From contig NZ_WKFH01000003.1 of NCBI RefSeq assembly GCF_014884385.1, forward strand, positions 248,001 to 312,000: a stretch of 64,000 nt of DNA. The letters are read 5' to 3'. Made by a program: the position numbers and the translations under genes. Source of the DNA: Phycobacter azelaicus (GTDB lineage: Bacteria > Pseudomonadota > Alphaproteobacteria > Rhodobacterales > Rhodobacteraceae). Under the pieces are notes generated by a model that did not search any database, had not been told where the DNA came from, and saw nothing but the letters and a program-made list of their open reading frames with translations. Below, piece by piece: positions 18,907-28,030 of the stretch. The number at the start of each line of letters is the position of its first letter. Position 1 is the first letter of the stretch.

Positions 18907-19986
18907 ATGCTCGACATCATGATCGTTGATGACGATATCGCAGATCGCAAGCTGCTGCGTCGATTGTTGAAATCATCCGAAGAGGATCGGGTCTTCAGAG
19001 AAGTCAGCAACGGCCGGTCAGCCTTAGAATACGCGGAACAAGACATCGATGTCATTTTCCTAGACCACCTTTTGCCCGGTCTCACCGGATTGGATCTGCT
19101 GGAACGTTTCGTTCAAACTTGGCCGAAGGCGGCCATTATCCTCATGACCGGCCAAGGCGACGAAGAGATCGCCAAGACGGCCATCCTGCAAGGCGCATCT
19201 GATTACATTCCAAAGTCGATCATGACATCAAGCGCGCTCAATCGCATGGTGGACAACGGTCTGAAACTGTCCCGCATGCGATGGAAGCTGGAAGAGCAAC
19301 GGCGCGAACTCAGCCTGTTCTCGGATACGCTGGTCCATGATCTGAGAGCTCCGGTGCGCGCCATAGAATTCCTGAGCGAGCAGATCCAGACGGATTTTGA
19401 AAACGGCCAGATGGAAGATGTGTACAAAGAGTTCGACATGATGAAGCTCTCGGTGAAACGCATGTCGGAACTGATTGAAAGCCTAGCCAGCCATATCAGC
19501 CTTGATGGCAGCGCCAACTGGGAACACGTCTCACTGGAAAACCTGTGCGAGCGGGTGCGAATGGCCCTTGCGCGCGAGATATCAGACAGTTGCGCACAGT
19601 TGACCTGGGAAACCCGCAACCTGTCCGCGTATTGCATTGCCCCCGAGATCGCGCAGCTCTTGCAGAACCTTGTCGCCAATTCCATTAAATACGCAGGGGA
19701 CGCTGTTCCTCGGGTGCATATTGATGTCCGGGAAATAGAGGGCGGTGTGCATATCGCGGTTTCGGACAATGGCGTCGGAATACCTGAGGCATTTCGCAAG
19801 ACCGTTTTTGCACCGTTCAAGAGGTTGCAACAAACGGCCAGCCTGCCCGGCAGCGGTCTTGGCCTGGCCACCTGCCAGAAAGTTGCCAAACGTCACGGCG
19901 GCGACATCTGGTGCGGAGACGAAGCGCAAAGCGGCACAACCATCCACCTGACTCTGAAAGCGCGACCGGACGCGCCGGATCAATAA
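18907..19986 (+). CDS. Receiver-histidine kinase hybrid (REC first)
   Basis: 359 residues. An N-terminal receiver (MIVDDDIADRKLLRRLL, phospho-acceptor Asp53 in VIFLDHLLPGLTG, TGQGDEE, YIPKS) is joined by a coiled-coil-like helix to a kinase core. The kinase has phosphorylatable His144 in DTLVHDLRAPVRAI, then NLVANSIKYAGD, VSDNGVGIP and GSGLGLATCQKVA. The receiver-before-kinase order suits a signal that enters by phosphotransfer and then changes kinase activity. No membrane segment or sensor is present. Its 3' end overlaps the heme oxygenase gene of the opposite strand by seven bases. Confidence 0.88.
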   Translation: MLDIMIVDDDIADRKLLRRLLKSSEEDRVFREVSNGRSALEYAEQDIDVIFLDHLLPGLTGLDLLERFVQTWPKAAIILMTGQGDEEIAKTAILQGASDYIPKSIMTSSALNRMVDNGLKLSRMRWKLEEQRRELSLFSDTLVHDLRAPVRAIEFLSEQIQTDFENGQMEDVYKEFDMMKLSVKRMSELIESLASHISLDGSANWEHVSLENLCERVRMALAREISDSCAQLTWETRNLSAYCIAPEIAQLLQNLVANSIKYAGDAVPRVHIDVREIEGGVHIAVSDNGVGIPEAFRKTVFAPFKRLQQTASLPGSGLGLATCQKVAKRHGGDIWCGDEAQSGTTIHLTLKARPDAPDQ

Positions 19987-20615
19987 CGCCCAAGATCGGC
20001 GCACTTTCTCTGCCGCGCCCCCCCCTGCAGAGGTTTGTGCGCGCATTCACAATAGTCGGTTACAAAGCGGCCAAAGCTGACAAAGGTTTCTGCCGCACTT
20101 TCACATAGGTCTTGTTGCCGCCAAGGGGCGTCCGCCAACCGCTCCAACTCTGCCAATAGCGCCCGCCAGAGCTGCGGCGCGGTCCCCCCCGACAGATAGG
20201 AGACCCCTGCCCCAGGAAGGGCAGTCTGCACAGCGTTCAAGAGTGTCCTTGCCCCAAAGCCAGCTCCATGCACCACGTAGAGCGCTCCCAGTAAAGCATC
20301 ACGGGACAGTGCCACATGGGCCAAATCGATCTGCACCATGGGCCTGCAATAGCTCTCGCCCCCGATAGTATCTCGCCTTAGTGCCTCTATGTTACTGCGC
20401 AACGAACACTCAGCGAGCGCGTTCATCCCCAAGCGCAATTCTTCAAGCGATTGAAAGAACTCCAGATAAGCCGACATGATCAAACAATACCTATCTGCGG
20501 TCAGCCCTGGCTCAAGCAAAGATGCGATCCATGGGTGATCATGCAGCCGTTCGTGCTCCTCCGCTGTGGCTATGGCAAGGCTGCGGCGCACACTGATCCT
20601 CGGAATATCAGCCAT
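19980..20615 (-). CDS. bphO: Biliverdin-producing heme oxygenase
   Basis: A bacterial heme oxygenase of about 211 residues, opening heme to biliverdin, the chromophore of the adjacent bacteriophytochrome. Seen: EEHERLHDHPWIASL with the likely proximal histidine, and the distal helix YVVHGAGFGARTLL with a G-x-G-type motif. The helical pattern fits the family. It follows bphP with an eight-base overlap if MADIPRISV is the start (a start at 20630 is also possible); neither has a good ribosome site, which suggests coupling to bphP. The kinase-oxygenase pairing is well established for phytochrome operons. Confidence 0.87.
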   Translation of the reverse strand: MADIPRISVRRSLAIATAEEHERLHDHPWIASLLEPGLTADRYCLIMSAYLEFFQSLEELRLGMNALAECSLRSNIEALRRDTIGGESYCRPMVQIDLAHVALSRDALLGALYVVHGAGFGARTLLNAVQTALPGAGVSYLSGGTAPQLWRALLAELERLADAPWRQQDLCESAAETFVSFGRFVTDYCECAHKPLQGGARQRKCADLGRY

Positions 20616-22839
20616 GAAGATAGTCGGCATGCTGAGGAATTCTGATCACGAAACGTGCCCCATTCTCCTGCCTCTCAAGATCAAGGGCAATCGTACCGCC
20701 GTGTTTGTGCGCAATCCGCTGACAGATAGCCAGGCCAAGACCGCTCCCCTCCACGGCAGTATTTCCATGTGCGCGCTCCATCGGCTGAAAAATCTTGTCA
20801 GCGAATTTCAGATCGACACCCAATCCGTTGTCCGCAACCGAAATCTCCAAAACGTCTTCAGCAAACAAAACCGATGTAATCTCTATTACGGGCGAACGGT
20901 CAGGATGACGGTATTTCAATGCATTAGAAAGCAAATTGAGGAAGAGACGCTGCATCATCTGTTCATTGCTTTCGATGACAGGGAGGCGACCAACGGTGAT
21001 TTGCGCATGCTCGGCCTGGATTTGTCCGGCAAGAAGATCCTGGACCTCTGCAACCACCTTCGAAAGATCTACAGGCTTGCGCTTCAATAGCTGGTTTTCC
21101 AAGATGACCAGCTCCAGTAGTCCTTCTGCCAGCTCTGATAGTTTCTCGCTGGATTTGAGTGCCAAAGCATGGGTTTCGCGCACAGCCTCCGGATCGAAAC
21201 CATCTTCGCTCATCCATTCCAATGCCATGTTGATCCCGCGCAAGGGCGCCTTGAGATCATGCGCCGCCGTATAAGCAAAGGAACGCAGGTTTTCGTTCTC
21301 TTCTTTCAACAAGAGCTGAGAGGCCATAATATCGAGGAATTCAGTGAAAATCTCCCGGGCGCTTTGCAGTTCTGCGACATTCCACGGAATGCTCTGGTCG
21401 TTATGCTCTTGCGTCCAGCTCTCAAAAGACTTTCGCGGCGTGAGCCTCCCCTCGGCATCCAGCTCCTTCTTCGGCTCACCTGCCCAGTGAACCGTGCGTG
21501 TAACCGGTCCGCGAAACCAGATCAGTTGGCAAACCCGATGCACCACGATCGGCTGGATCAACACCCCGCAAGCCGTATCGATATGTTCGGCGGCATCTGG
21601 CCATTCCTTATGCAGCGAAATGGTCTGGAACTGGTCTGATCCACCCGGCCGATTGACGGCCCATTTTATCAGCTTTCGTATGAAATCAGGCGGCGGTGTA
21701 CGCCCCGATGTGTGCAGGTTCACGCCGAACTGAAATGCGAACCCGTCAGCGCCAAGGAACTCGCGCAAAACCGGTATCAGCCTGCTGATGACCTCTTCGA
21801 TATTACCATTGCGTCGCAGTGCAGCGGAGAACAGACTTTCGATCTGCCGTAAGCGCGAGATCATGTCTGCCGTATCGGTACGCTGCTGTTGGGAATGGCG
21901 CAACATGAGTGACGTGGCAATCTCTTGAACGAGGCTCCAGTTATCGAAGGGGATCTGCTGTACGTCGCCGTTATGAACAGCGATCAAGCCCCATAGTTTT
22001 CCCTGATGCATCAACGCGTTTGAGAAGCTCGAGGACACCCCGATATTCCTGAGATACTCAACGTGCATATTCGAAACCGATCTCAGAACGGAGCCCGTCA
22101 GGTCCAATTCCGAATTCTCCCCGGGAAGGCACACTATCCGCGCCGGTTCGCCTTCAACCGTGCCAATCGCCCGGTAGGGCACGATCGAATAGAGTTCGCG
22201 CACCGGCTTCGGGATGTCGGTGGCGGGAAAGCAAAGCCCCAGATAGGATGGAAGTGTGCCATCGGAACTCTCTGCGATCACCTCTCCCGACCAGTCTTCG
22301 TGAAACCTGTAGATTTTGACACGCGAATAACCGGTGATGTCACGCACCGCATCCACTGCGATTTGCAAGGATGCCTCAAAGTTCTCTGCGTGAATTATGC
22401 GCGCGCAAGCCGAACTACAGATGCGCATCTTCGCACGAACCTGATTTGCTGTCTCATTGCAATTGGGCACGATCTCGATGATCTGTAGCCCAGCGTGACT
22501 GTGCACCACAAAATCAAAAAGCGTGCCGTTGCGCTGAAGATCATAATCCAGGACACAATGCAGCATGCCCTGATCTTGCCTTGCATGAGTTACTTGCGCC
22601 GCAAGATCCGCGTCGATCTCACGCAAGGGCATTCCAAGCACAGCGTCAGAATCGATATCCCACAGTTCAGCAATATTCTCGGAGACACCGGTCACGACAC
22701 CACTCTCAGAATCAATCAAAAGAAGAGCTCCGATGGGCTGAATTTTGCCAGACAAGTGTACTTGCTCCTGATCGCAGGAGTCTAAATTGGCAGGATCAGT
22801 TGTATTAAAAAAATGAGACAGGGAACGCGGTGCAGTCAT
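20608..22839 (-). CDS. bphP: Bacteriophytochrome sensor histidine kinase
   Basis: 743 residues: PAS, GAF, PHY, HisKA, HATPase. The biliverdin-binding cysteine is expected at Cys22 (DSCDQEQVHLSGKIQPIG). The GAF domain has FPATDIPKPVRELY (Asp208) and NMHVEYLRNIG (His259); the PHY tongue has PRKSFESW (about 468-475). The kinase has His527 in FAYTAAHDLKAPLRGI plus NLLSNALKY, VADNGLGVD and GSGLGLAICQRIA. The start is set by GGGGGAG before ATG; the longer frame lacks such a site. It senses red/far-red light. QPIG replaces the usual QPHG, and AVHN the usual ACHH, so spectral behaviour may be unusual. Confidence 0.93.
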   Translation of the reverse strand: MTAPRSLSHFFNTTDPANLDSCDQEQVHLSGKIQPIGALLLIDSESGVVTGVSENIAELWDIDSDAVLGMPLREIDADLAAQVTHARQDQGMLHCVLDYDLQRNGTLFDFVVHSHAGLQIIEIVPNCNETANQVRAKMRICSSACARIIHAENFEASLQIAVDAVRDITGYSRVKIYRFHEDWSGEVIAESSDGTLPSYLGLCFPATDIPKPVRELYSIVPYRAIGTVEGEPARIVCLPGENSELDLTGSVLRSVSNMHVEYLRNIGVSSSFSNALMHQGKLWGLIAVHNGDVQQIPFDNWSLVQEIATSLMLRHSQQQRTDTADMISRLRQIESLFSAALRRNGNIEEVISRLIPVLREFLGADGFAFQFGVNLHTSGRTPPPDFIRKLIKWAVNRPGGSDQFQTISLHKEWPDAAEHIDTACGVLIQPIVVHRVCQLIWFRGPVTRTVHWAGEPKKELDAEGRLTPRKSFESWTQEHNDQSIPWNVAELQSAREIFTEFLDIMASQLLLKEENENLRSFAYTAAHDLKAPLRGINMALEWMSEDGFDPEAVRETHALALKSSEKLSELAEGLLELVILENQLLKRKPVDLSKVVAEVQDLLAGQIQAEHAQITVGRLPVIESNEQMMQRLFLNLLSNALKYRHPDRSPVIEITSVLFAEDVLEISVADNGLGVDLKFADKIFQPMERAHGNTAVEGSGLGLAICQRIAHKHGGTIALDLERQENGARFVIRIPQHADYLHG

Positions 22840-23164
22840 TTCTCCCCCTATTTTTGAATCGCCAGAAAAGGACCTCGCGCAGTGCACGAAAACGACTTAC
22901 CCCGTCATGATGGGACTACGACGATCGGCCCAAATGAGCCGCAGGGGCGAAAAAATCAGGTCATGTCAAAGGAGTATAGCTTGCGAGCAGAAAACCCCCG
23001 CGTCAAAACTTTAAACCTATCGTAAAAAATCTGCCCAGATCATACTGGCCTGCAACCGGCGCATTGCGCAGTTTGGTTTTGAGACGAGCGAAGAACCGTT
23101 GGTAGAGGTGGTCCTGCTTTTTCGACCAGAATGCAGCCCAGTTAAGGTGGATCAGGGTTTCACA

Positions 23165-23995
23165 TCAGGCTGCCATTTTCATGGGTTCCGGTTTGCTGAC
23201 ATGGACCTCTTCGGGGGTCAATATGCCATGGGTCGAGTGGGGCCGCTCGGCGTTGTAATAGGCCAGCCATTTCCCAATACCGTCTCGGGCCTGTGACCCG
23301 GTCTCGAAGGCGCGCAGGTAGACGCATTCGTATTTCAACGACCGCCACAACCGCTCGATCATGCGATTGTCGATCCAGCGGCCCTTGCCATCCATCGATA
23401 TCTTCACCTTGGCCTCCTTCAGCTCATCGGTCCAGTCGCTGCTGGTGAACTGCGATCCCTGATCGGTGTTGAAGATCTCCGGCGGGCCATATTTGGCCAG
23501 CGCCTCTTTCAGCGCCGCGACACAGAAGTCTGCCTCCAAGGTATTCGACAGCCGCCAGGCCAGCACCTTGCGGCTATACCAGTCCATGATCGCCACCAGA
23601 TACAGGAACCCCCGCTCCATCCGGATATAGGTGATGTCGGCGCACCAGACCTGGTTGGGCCGGTTGATCGCCAGTCCCTTGAGCAGGTAGGGATAGATCT
23701 TGTGCGCCGGGTGCTTCTTGCTGGTGTTGGGCTCCTGGTAGATCGGCACCAACCGCATCAGGCGCATCAATCGCCGCACACGATGGCGGCCACATTTGTG
23801 ACCCTGCCGCTTCATGTGCCGCGCCATCTGGCGAGAGCCATACCACGGGGTCTCCAGGAACTGCTTGTCGATGATCTCCATGAAGGCCAGGTTCTCAGCG
23901 CTCTCCCCCTTGGGCCGGTAATACAGCGTCGAGCGCGACAGTTGCAGCAGCCTGCATTGCCGCCGCTGGCTCAGCTCATGATCCTTGCTCACCAT
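23165..23995 (-). CDS. IS3-family transposase OrfB (DDE integrase core)
   Basis: 276 residues with an HTH_21-like start (RQCRLLQLSRSTLYYRP) and an rve integrase core. The DDE residues are visible in QVWCADITYI, IFNTDQGSQFTS and DNRMIERLWRSLKYE. It is made as an OrfAB fusion by slippage on the six-A run that ends orfA (23995-24000); on its own it would start at the ATG inside that overlap. The frame is intact, so the copy may be active. Confidence 0.93.
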   Translation of the reverse strand: MVSKDHELSQRRQCRLLQLSRSTLYYRPKGESAENLAFMEIIDKQFLETPWYGSRQMARHMKRQGHKCGRHRVRRLMRLMRLVPIYQEPNTSKKHPAHKIYPYLLKGLAINRPNQVWCADITYIRMERGFLYLVAIMDWYSRKVLAWRLSNTLEADFCVAALKEALAKYGPPEIFNTDQGSQFTSSDWTDELKEAKVKISMDGKGRWIDNRMIERLWRSLKYECVYLRAFETGSQARDGIGKWLAYYNAERPHSTHGILTPEEVHVSKPEPMKMAA

Positions 23996-24297
23996 TTTTT
24001 GCCTCGCGTCCCGAGCAGTTGAACCGAGGCATTCGCTAAAAAATCCCGTTCCACCACCAGCTGCCCGATCTTCGAATGCAGCTTCTCGATCTCTGCCTCC
24101 TTCCCCTTCCCGGGATCAGCGCCTCGCCGGGTGAACGCCGTGGCCATGTTCTCGATCGCCGCCCGCTTCCACGTGCTGATCTGGTTCGGATGCACGCCAT
24201 ACTTCTTCGACAGCTCGGCCAGCGTCATCTCTTCTCGGATCGCTTCAAGCGCAACCTTCGCCTTGAACTCAGGCGTATGCGTCTTTCTCTTTGCCAT
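23989..24297 (-). CDS. IS3-family transposase OrfA
   Basis: 102 residues, HTH-type DNA-binding protein (TPEFKAKVALEAIREEMTLAELSKKYGVHPNQISTWKRAA) followed by a leucine-zipper-like helix (EAEIEKLHSKIGQLVVERDFL). It recognises the element ends. It ends RGKKW at the A-rich slippery site where ribosomes shift -1 into orfB. Confidence 0.92.
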   Translation of the reverse strand: MAKRKTHTPEFKAKVALEAIREEMTLAELSKKYGVHPNQISTWKRAAIENMATAFTRRGADPGKGKEAEIEKLHSKIGQLVVERDFLANASVQLLGTRGKKW

Positions 24298-24559
24298 TTC
24301 GGATCGTCTCTCTCGTCATACGATCCACCTTAACAACTGGTCCGAATTTCCGCGACCACCTCTGGTTCATTCCAGAGTCTCAAATCGGCCTTCCTGATAA
24401 CACCCCCAAAAGTGACTCACTCGGTCACATTAGTGATCCTTTGAGGCTACGAAATACCCCCATGTCTGCTTCGCGCGAGACGAAGCAATGCTACCCTAGA
24501 TTGTGACTCTCGCAAAGATCGTTGAACCACGGGTTTCGCGCGCGCTAGGGGGCTCTGCT

Positions 24560-25009
24560 GTACAAATCCGTATGTGGGCGCACTTCCCCTTTTCCGGGAC
24601 GTGTTAGTTCTATTGGCATTGTGACAGGTATGCCAAGACCCCTGTAGCGGTTGAGAACCGCAACGCGGACCTGATCCGTTGCGATAGGGTCGGCTCACAT
24701 TGAGGGATCTCTGGCGGCGGCAGAACGTGCTGGAATCCGGCACCGTCCAGTCCAATCCGACCAGCCGCAGCAGGCTCTCCACGAACTCTGCCGTCTGCCG
24801 AAGCGGCATGCCGAACTGCACCTTTTTCGGCAGGCAGTCTGGATCGCAGGGTCGCTGAAATGGCACTGACGCCCGCGTTTGCTGGTCGGCGGCAGTGTCC
24901 AAACCATGTCGGGATCTAACCAGATGAACAGCGATCCGCGACTATTGAAGCTGTCATTGCAAACCGAGCAATTTGTCGTCTTGTGCTTCGTGGGGGCCCA
25001 GCGGCTCAT
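24560..25009 (-). pseudogene. IS5-family transposase remnant, frameshifted and internally deleted
   Basis: The minus strand encodes recognisable pieces of an IS5-type transposase. The N-terminal piece (KHKTTNCSVCNDSF...SRGSLFIWLDPDMVW, FSDPAIQT) runs from 25009. The frame then shifts into KKVQFGMPLRQTAEFVESLLRLVGLDWTVPDSSTFCRRQ...PYRNGSG, and in another frame directly into VRVAVLNRYRGLGIPVT, which belongs near the C-terminus. The catalytic middle, including the DDE residues, is missing. It is therefore dead and marks an old insertion at the edge of the island. Confidence 0.75.
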
Positions 25010-25278
25010 GACCTCCAGCTACCATACTGGCTTCACAAGGCGCATCCCACTCAGATGATTTGGGCAACAAAGCCCGCAAGGCCCTATCTTCGTGTTATGA
25101 GTCGACTGGCCTGTCTAAAACGTTTTCAATACGCCTCGACATCAATGGCATCAGATCGGCCACCAAATGTCTCGAAAAGGCGAAACCTATCGGCACTATG
25201 TTGCCGCATAGCAGCTTTAAACTGAACAGTTCTACCGTGTTTTAAAGGAACGGGACCCTCGGCGTCCCCCCAAAAAAA

Positions 25279-25302
25279 CCACCGCTGACTTCTCAGCGGT
25301 GG
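25279..25302 (-). terminator. Strong rho-independent terminator
   Basis: A perfect ten-base-pair stem (CCACCGCTGA/TCAGCGGTGG, loop CTTC) is followed on the minus strand by seven T residues. It would stop transcripts leaving the tniQ side of the island. On the plus strand it is followed by CAAACTTTT and may also work weakly. Confidence 0.8.
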
Positions 25303-25384
25303 CAAACTTTTGGTGGTCAGAACTGCAGCCTCAACTCGTCAAATTGCAGACTGATGCGGGCTTTCACACAAAACAACGTGTAAA

Positions 25385-25492
25385 TGAAAGCAAATACCGG
25401 CCACTTCGCAACGCTAAGCCATTGAAAAAACACACTGTGGCCAGCGCGACTTTCAATTAATTTGGCCACTCTGAAAGCACATATTGGCCACT
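25385..25492 (+). repeat. Array of transposase-binding-like repeats (left end)
   Basis: Two 21-bp copies of the pattern TGAAAGCA-N6-GGCCACT sit at 25385-25405 and 25472-25492, with two degenerate GGCC-cored copies between (GGCC at 25439 and 25464). All point the same way. The spacing of about one to four helical turns is typical of end-binding arrays of Tn7/Tn5053-type transposons. A related copy in opposite orientation occurs at 37416-37436, just before nrdJ. The outermost end base on this side is not identified. Confidence 0.65.
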
Positions 25493-25553
25493 TGGCTTGC
25501 CGCCGAAGTATTCCAGTGATTTTCCCATGAATATTATTGGCATACAAGAAAAA

Positions 25554-25576
25554 AGCCGCCCCGGACCGGGGCGGCT
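25554..25576 (-). terminator. Rho-independent terminator after tniQ
   Basis: A GC-rich palindrome (AGCCGCCCCGG/CCGGGGCGGCT around one base) is followed on the minus strand by TTTTTTC. It lies 44 bp past the tniQ stop codon and is the natural terminator of the transposition operon. Confidence 0.85.
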
Positions 25577-25619
25577 CTTCTCTATACAGTAGGTGCACTT
25601 CGCTGAGTCATTTTATTAC

Positions 25620-26847
25620 TCACCATGGCGGCAAAGCTGCTGTGCGATACAAGTCGATCCCGACCGCGGCCTCAGAGATCGCGGGTTTCACCCTATGCCT
25701 CTTCAGCCAGAAAAACTTTTCTCTCGCCGAAAACCCGGTGAGCTCTCTGATGCGACGATCCGTGGCGAAGGTGGCGTGGAACTCTGCGACTTTTTGGGGA
25801 TCGAAACGGATGATGTCGCGCCCACCGTTGATCCCGCTCACCTTGAATGACGGCAGCCGAAGGTCGACATCATCCAGCTTTGTCAACTCCACGCAGGCTT
25901 CTCGCGAAGCCTTCAACAAGCTGCAGACCTGTTCATTCGACCAGCCAGTTAGAACCCGTTTCGCTACAGCTTTCACTTCTTCCGAAGATAGCCTCAGACC
26001 ACCGATGCCGCGCTCACCTTCTGCGAGAGAGACATTTTTCAAGTGACCTCCAAGAACCAGGCCAAGAACCTGAATTGCTGAGAGCCGGGTCCGCTCGGCC
26101 ACCTTCGAAAGCGGCGCGAGTTCAAGCTCTGAGCCTGACACCGACTGAGCGACCGCTTCCAACTCGTCCAATATGCGCTGAACATCCTCCGACAAGACCG
26201 TCTTATGCGCCCTTCCTCGCGAGTCAGTATGGTCATGGTAGATCAGCTCCAGCCAACGATCTGCTACCAAGTTTTCAGCGAGGGGCCTGGAGCAGTTCAA
26301 GAGGTCGGGCAGGTCCTTCAGCTTCTCGGTCTTTTTGAAGCGACGAGCGACCTCCTCCCCCGCAAGTGCGGGGAACGCGAAATGCGATGGGGCTTTGGGG
26401 GCGATCACACGCGCCGTCGCAAGGAGGTTGCGCAAGGAACGGGTGTCGAGCTGCTCCTGCTTGGCCAAAGAAGTCACCGTGTGCAAACGACGACGATGCA
26501 ATTCTGCGCCCAAGATTTTCTCGCCAGGCGCCATGGGCAGATGGTCCCATATGAACTCTCGAGTGATCCGAACGATATCGCCTGGCTCCTTCAGCGATTT
26601 GGAGTGCGCCAATGCGTTATAGAAACAGCCAAACAGACTGCGGGTGCCAGGTTTCTTGCCCGTCTCGGCGAATTCGCGGAGACGATGCGTGAGAGCCTCT
26701 CGGATGCCAGTCTCACCGCGTGACGTAAAATGAAAGCCTATCGCCCCAGCATGGTCCCATTGGTCAACAGTGAGCTCTGGAAGCAACTGCTTCGGCCCGT
26801 AAGCGACAAGAACACCAAGAAGTTCTGTGCCACGCGCTGCTTGATCC
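25620..26847 (-). pseudogene. tniQ: TniQ-family transposition protein, 5' end lost to an IS
   Basis: About 409 codons of a TniQ/TnsD-type target-selection protein: GTELLGVLVAYGPKQLLPELT...WDHAGAIGFHFTSRGETGIREAL, LFGCFYNALAHSKSLKEPGDI, then KTLRNLLATARVI-like and helical C-terminal parts. The family's N-terminal zinc-binding part with PDE(S)LxSWLxR is missing because the IS at 26848 replaces it. An open frame continues 14 nt into the IS from a GTG, so a truncated protein might be made. Assignment is from recalled family patterns. It lies in line with the tnsA-like remnant across the IS. Confidence 0.65.
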
Positions 26848-26903
26848 TGATCCTCCCCCACTGAAGTGGTCCGCCGTTATGTTTAGGAAAACGGAGGATC
26901 AGA

Positions 26904-27182
26904 ATGGCTACGAAGAGACACAAGCCGGAAGAGATTGTCACGAAGCTGCGGCAGGTTGAAGTGCTTGTCGGGCAAGGCATGGCGCGGGCGGATGCGATCC
27001 GCGAGGTTCGCATTACTGAGCAGACCTATTATCGCTGGCGCAAGAAATACGGCGGTATGGGAGCCGACCAACTCAGGGAACTGAAGCGCCTCCAGAAAGA
27101 GAACGAACGGTTGAGAAAAGCCGTCTCGGATCTGACTTTGGACAAGCTGATCCTGGCGGAGGCGGCAAAGGGAAACTTTTGA
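26904..27182 (+). CDS. IS407-like transposase OrfA, copy 1
   Basis: 92 residues. Helix-turn-helix (PEEIVTKLRQVEVLVGQGMARADAIREVRITEQTYYRWRKKYGG) plus a leucine-rich helix (LKRLQKENERLRKAVSDLTLDKLIL) ending AAKGNF. It binds the IS ends. It overlaps orfB by four bases at ACTTTTGAG, the likely -1 frameshift site. Confidence 0.95.
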   Translation: MATKRHKPEEIVTKLRQVEVLVGQGMARADAIREVRITEQTYYRWRKKYGGMGADQLRELKRLQKENERLRKAVSDLTLDKLILAEAAKGNF

Positions 27183-28030
27183 GCCCCGCTCGCCGCCGTG
27201 CCTGCATCGATCACGTTCGCACCCGGTTCCATCTGTCCGAGAGACGCGCCTGCCGTGTCTTGGGTCAGCACCGATCCACGCAGAGGAAAGTGCCGCATGG
27301 CCGTGCCGATGAGGAGCGTCTGGTCGCGGACATGGTCGAACTGGCGCGGCAGTATGGCCGTTACGGCTATCGTCGGATCGCGGCTTTGCTGAGAGATGCG
27401 GGCTGGGAGGTGAACGACAAGCGGGTCGAGCGCCTATGGCGACGAGAGGGGCTGAAAGTGCCAATGAAGCAACCGAAGAAGGGACGGCTCTGGCTTTATG
27501 ACGGATCCTGTGTCCGGCTGCGCCCTGAGTATCGCAACCACGTCTGGAGCTATGACTTTGTCCACTGCCGGACGGAGGACGGAAAGGTCTTCCGGACGCT
27601 CAACATCTTGGACGAGCACAGTCGGGAATGCTTGGCGATCAAGGTGAAGCGCAAGCTGAACTCGGGTGACGTGATCGATGCCTTGAGCGACCTGTTCATC
27701 ATGCGGGGTGTGCCGGATTACATCCGGTCTGACAACGGCCCGGAGTTCGTGGCTCAGGCCGTTCAAGATTGGATCAGGGCCGTCGGCGCCAAGACCGCCT
27801 ACATCGCGCCCGGGTCACCTTGGGAGAACGGCTACTGCGAAAGCCTCAATGCCAGGTTCCGCGATGAACTGCTCAACGGAGAAGTCTTCTACAGCCTTCG
27901 GGAAGCGGAAATCCTGATCGAACAATGGAGGAAACACTACAATACCAAACGACCACATAGTGCCTTGGGCTATCGCCCTCCCGCCCCGGAAACCATCATC
28001 CCGATGGACCCGAGACCGGTCATGCACTAA
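27179..28030 (+). CDS. IS407-like transposase OrfB, copy 1
   Basis: 283 residues, rve-type DDE integrase. Acidic residues are seen in VWSYDFVHCRTEDG, YIRSDNGPEF and SPWENGYCESLNARFRDELLN. It ends in the family tail KRPHSALGYRPPAPE. Produced as an OrfAB fusion; its own first codon would be a TTG inside the overlap. The frame is intact. Confidence 0.95.
   Translation: MSPARRRACIDHVRTRFHLSERRACRVLGQHRSTQRKVPHGRADEERLVADMVELARQYGRYGYRRIAALLRDAGWEVNDKRVERLWRREGLKVPMKQPKKGRLWLYDGSCVRLRPEYRNHVWSYDFVHCRTEDGKVFRTLNILDEHSRECLAIKVKRKLNSGDVIDALSDLFIMRGVPDYIRSDNGPEFVAQAVQDWIRAVGAKTAYIAPGSPWENGYCESLNARFRDELLNGEVFYSLREAEILIEQWRKHYNTKRPHSALGYRPPAPETIIPMDPRPVMH

Larger units (their letters stand above)
23080..24382 (-). 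mobile_element. IS3-family insertion sequence (first type)
   Basis: About 1.3 kb carrying orfA and orfB in the -1 frameshift layout of the IS3 family. The two flanks share inverted segments: TGAGAC near 23080 against GTCTCA at 24377-24382, AGAGGTGGTC at 23104-23113 against its complement at 24354-24363, and GTTAAGGTGGATC next to both coding ends. The exact outermost base pairs and any target duplication are not resolved. It lies about 240 bp upstream of bphP and is oriented the same way, so it may affect bphP transcription. Confidence 0.85.
25010..25619. other. Non-coding stretch holding terminators and transposon end repeats
   Basis: No convincing gene in about 600 bases. The stretch has two strong hairpins (25279-25302 and 25554-25576) and a cluster of GGCC-cored repeats between them, described separately. 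The 93-codon minus frame at 25317-25598 is an artefact of reading the repeats. Confidence 0.6.

Noticed and set aside
25385..25492. CRISPR-like repeats
   Set aside because: The copies are few, degenerate and unevenly spaced, and no cas gene is present; transposon end sites explain them better.
25317..25598. A 93-codon minus frame with a repeated AKWP motif
   Set aside because: The repetition comes from the DNA end repeats, not from a protein; there is no upstream ribosome site.
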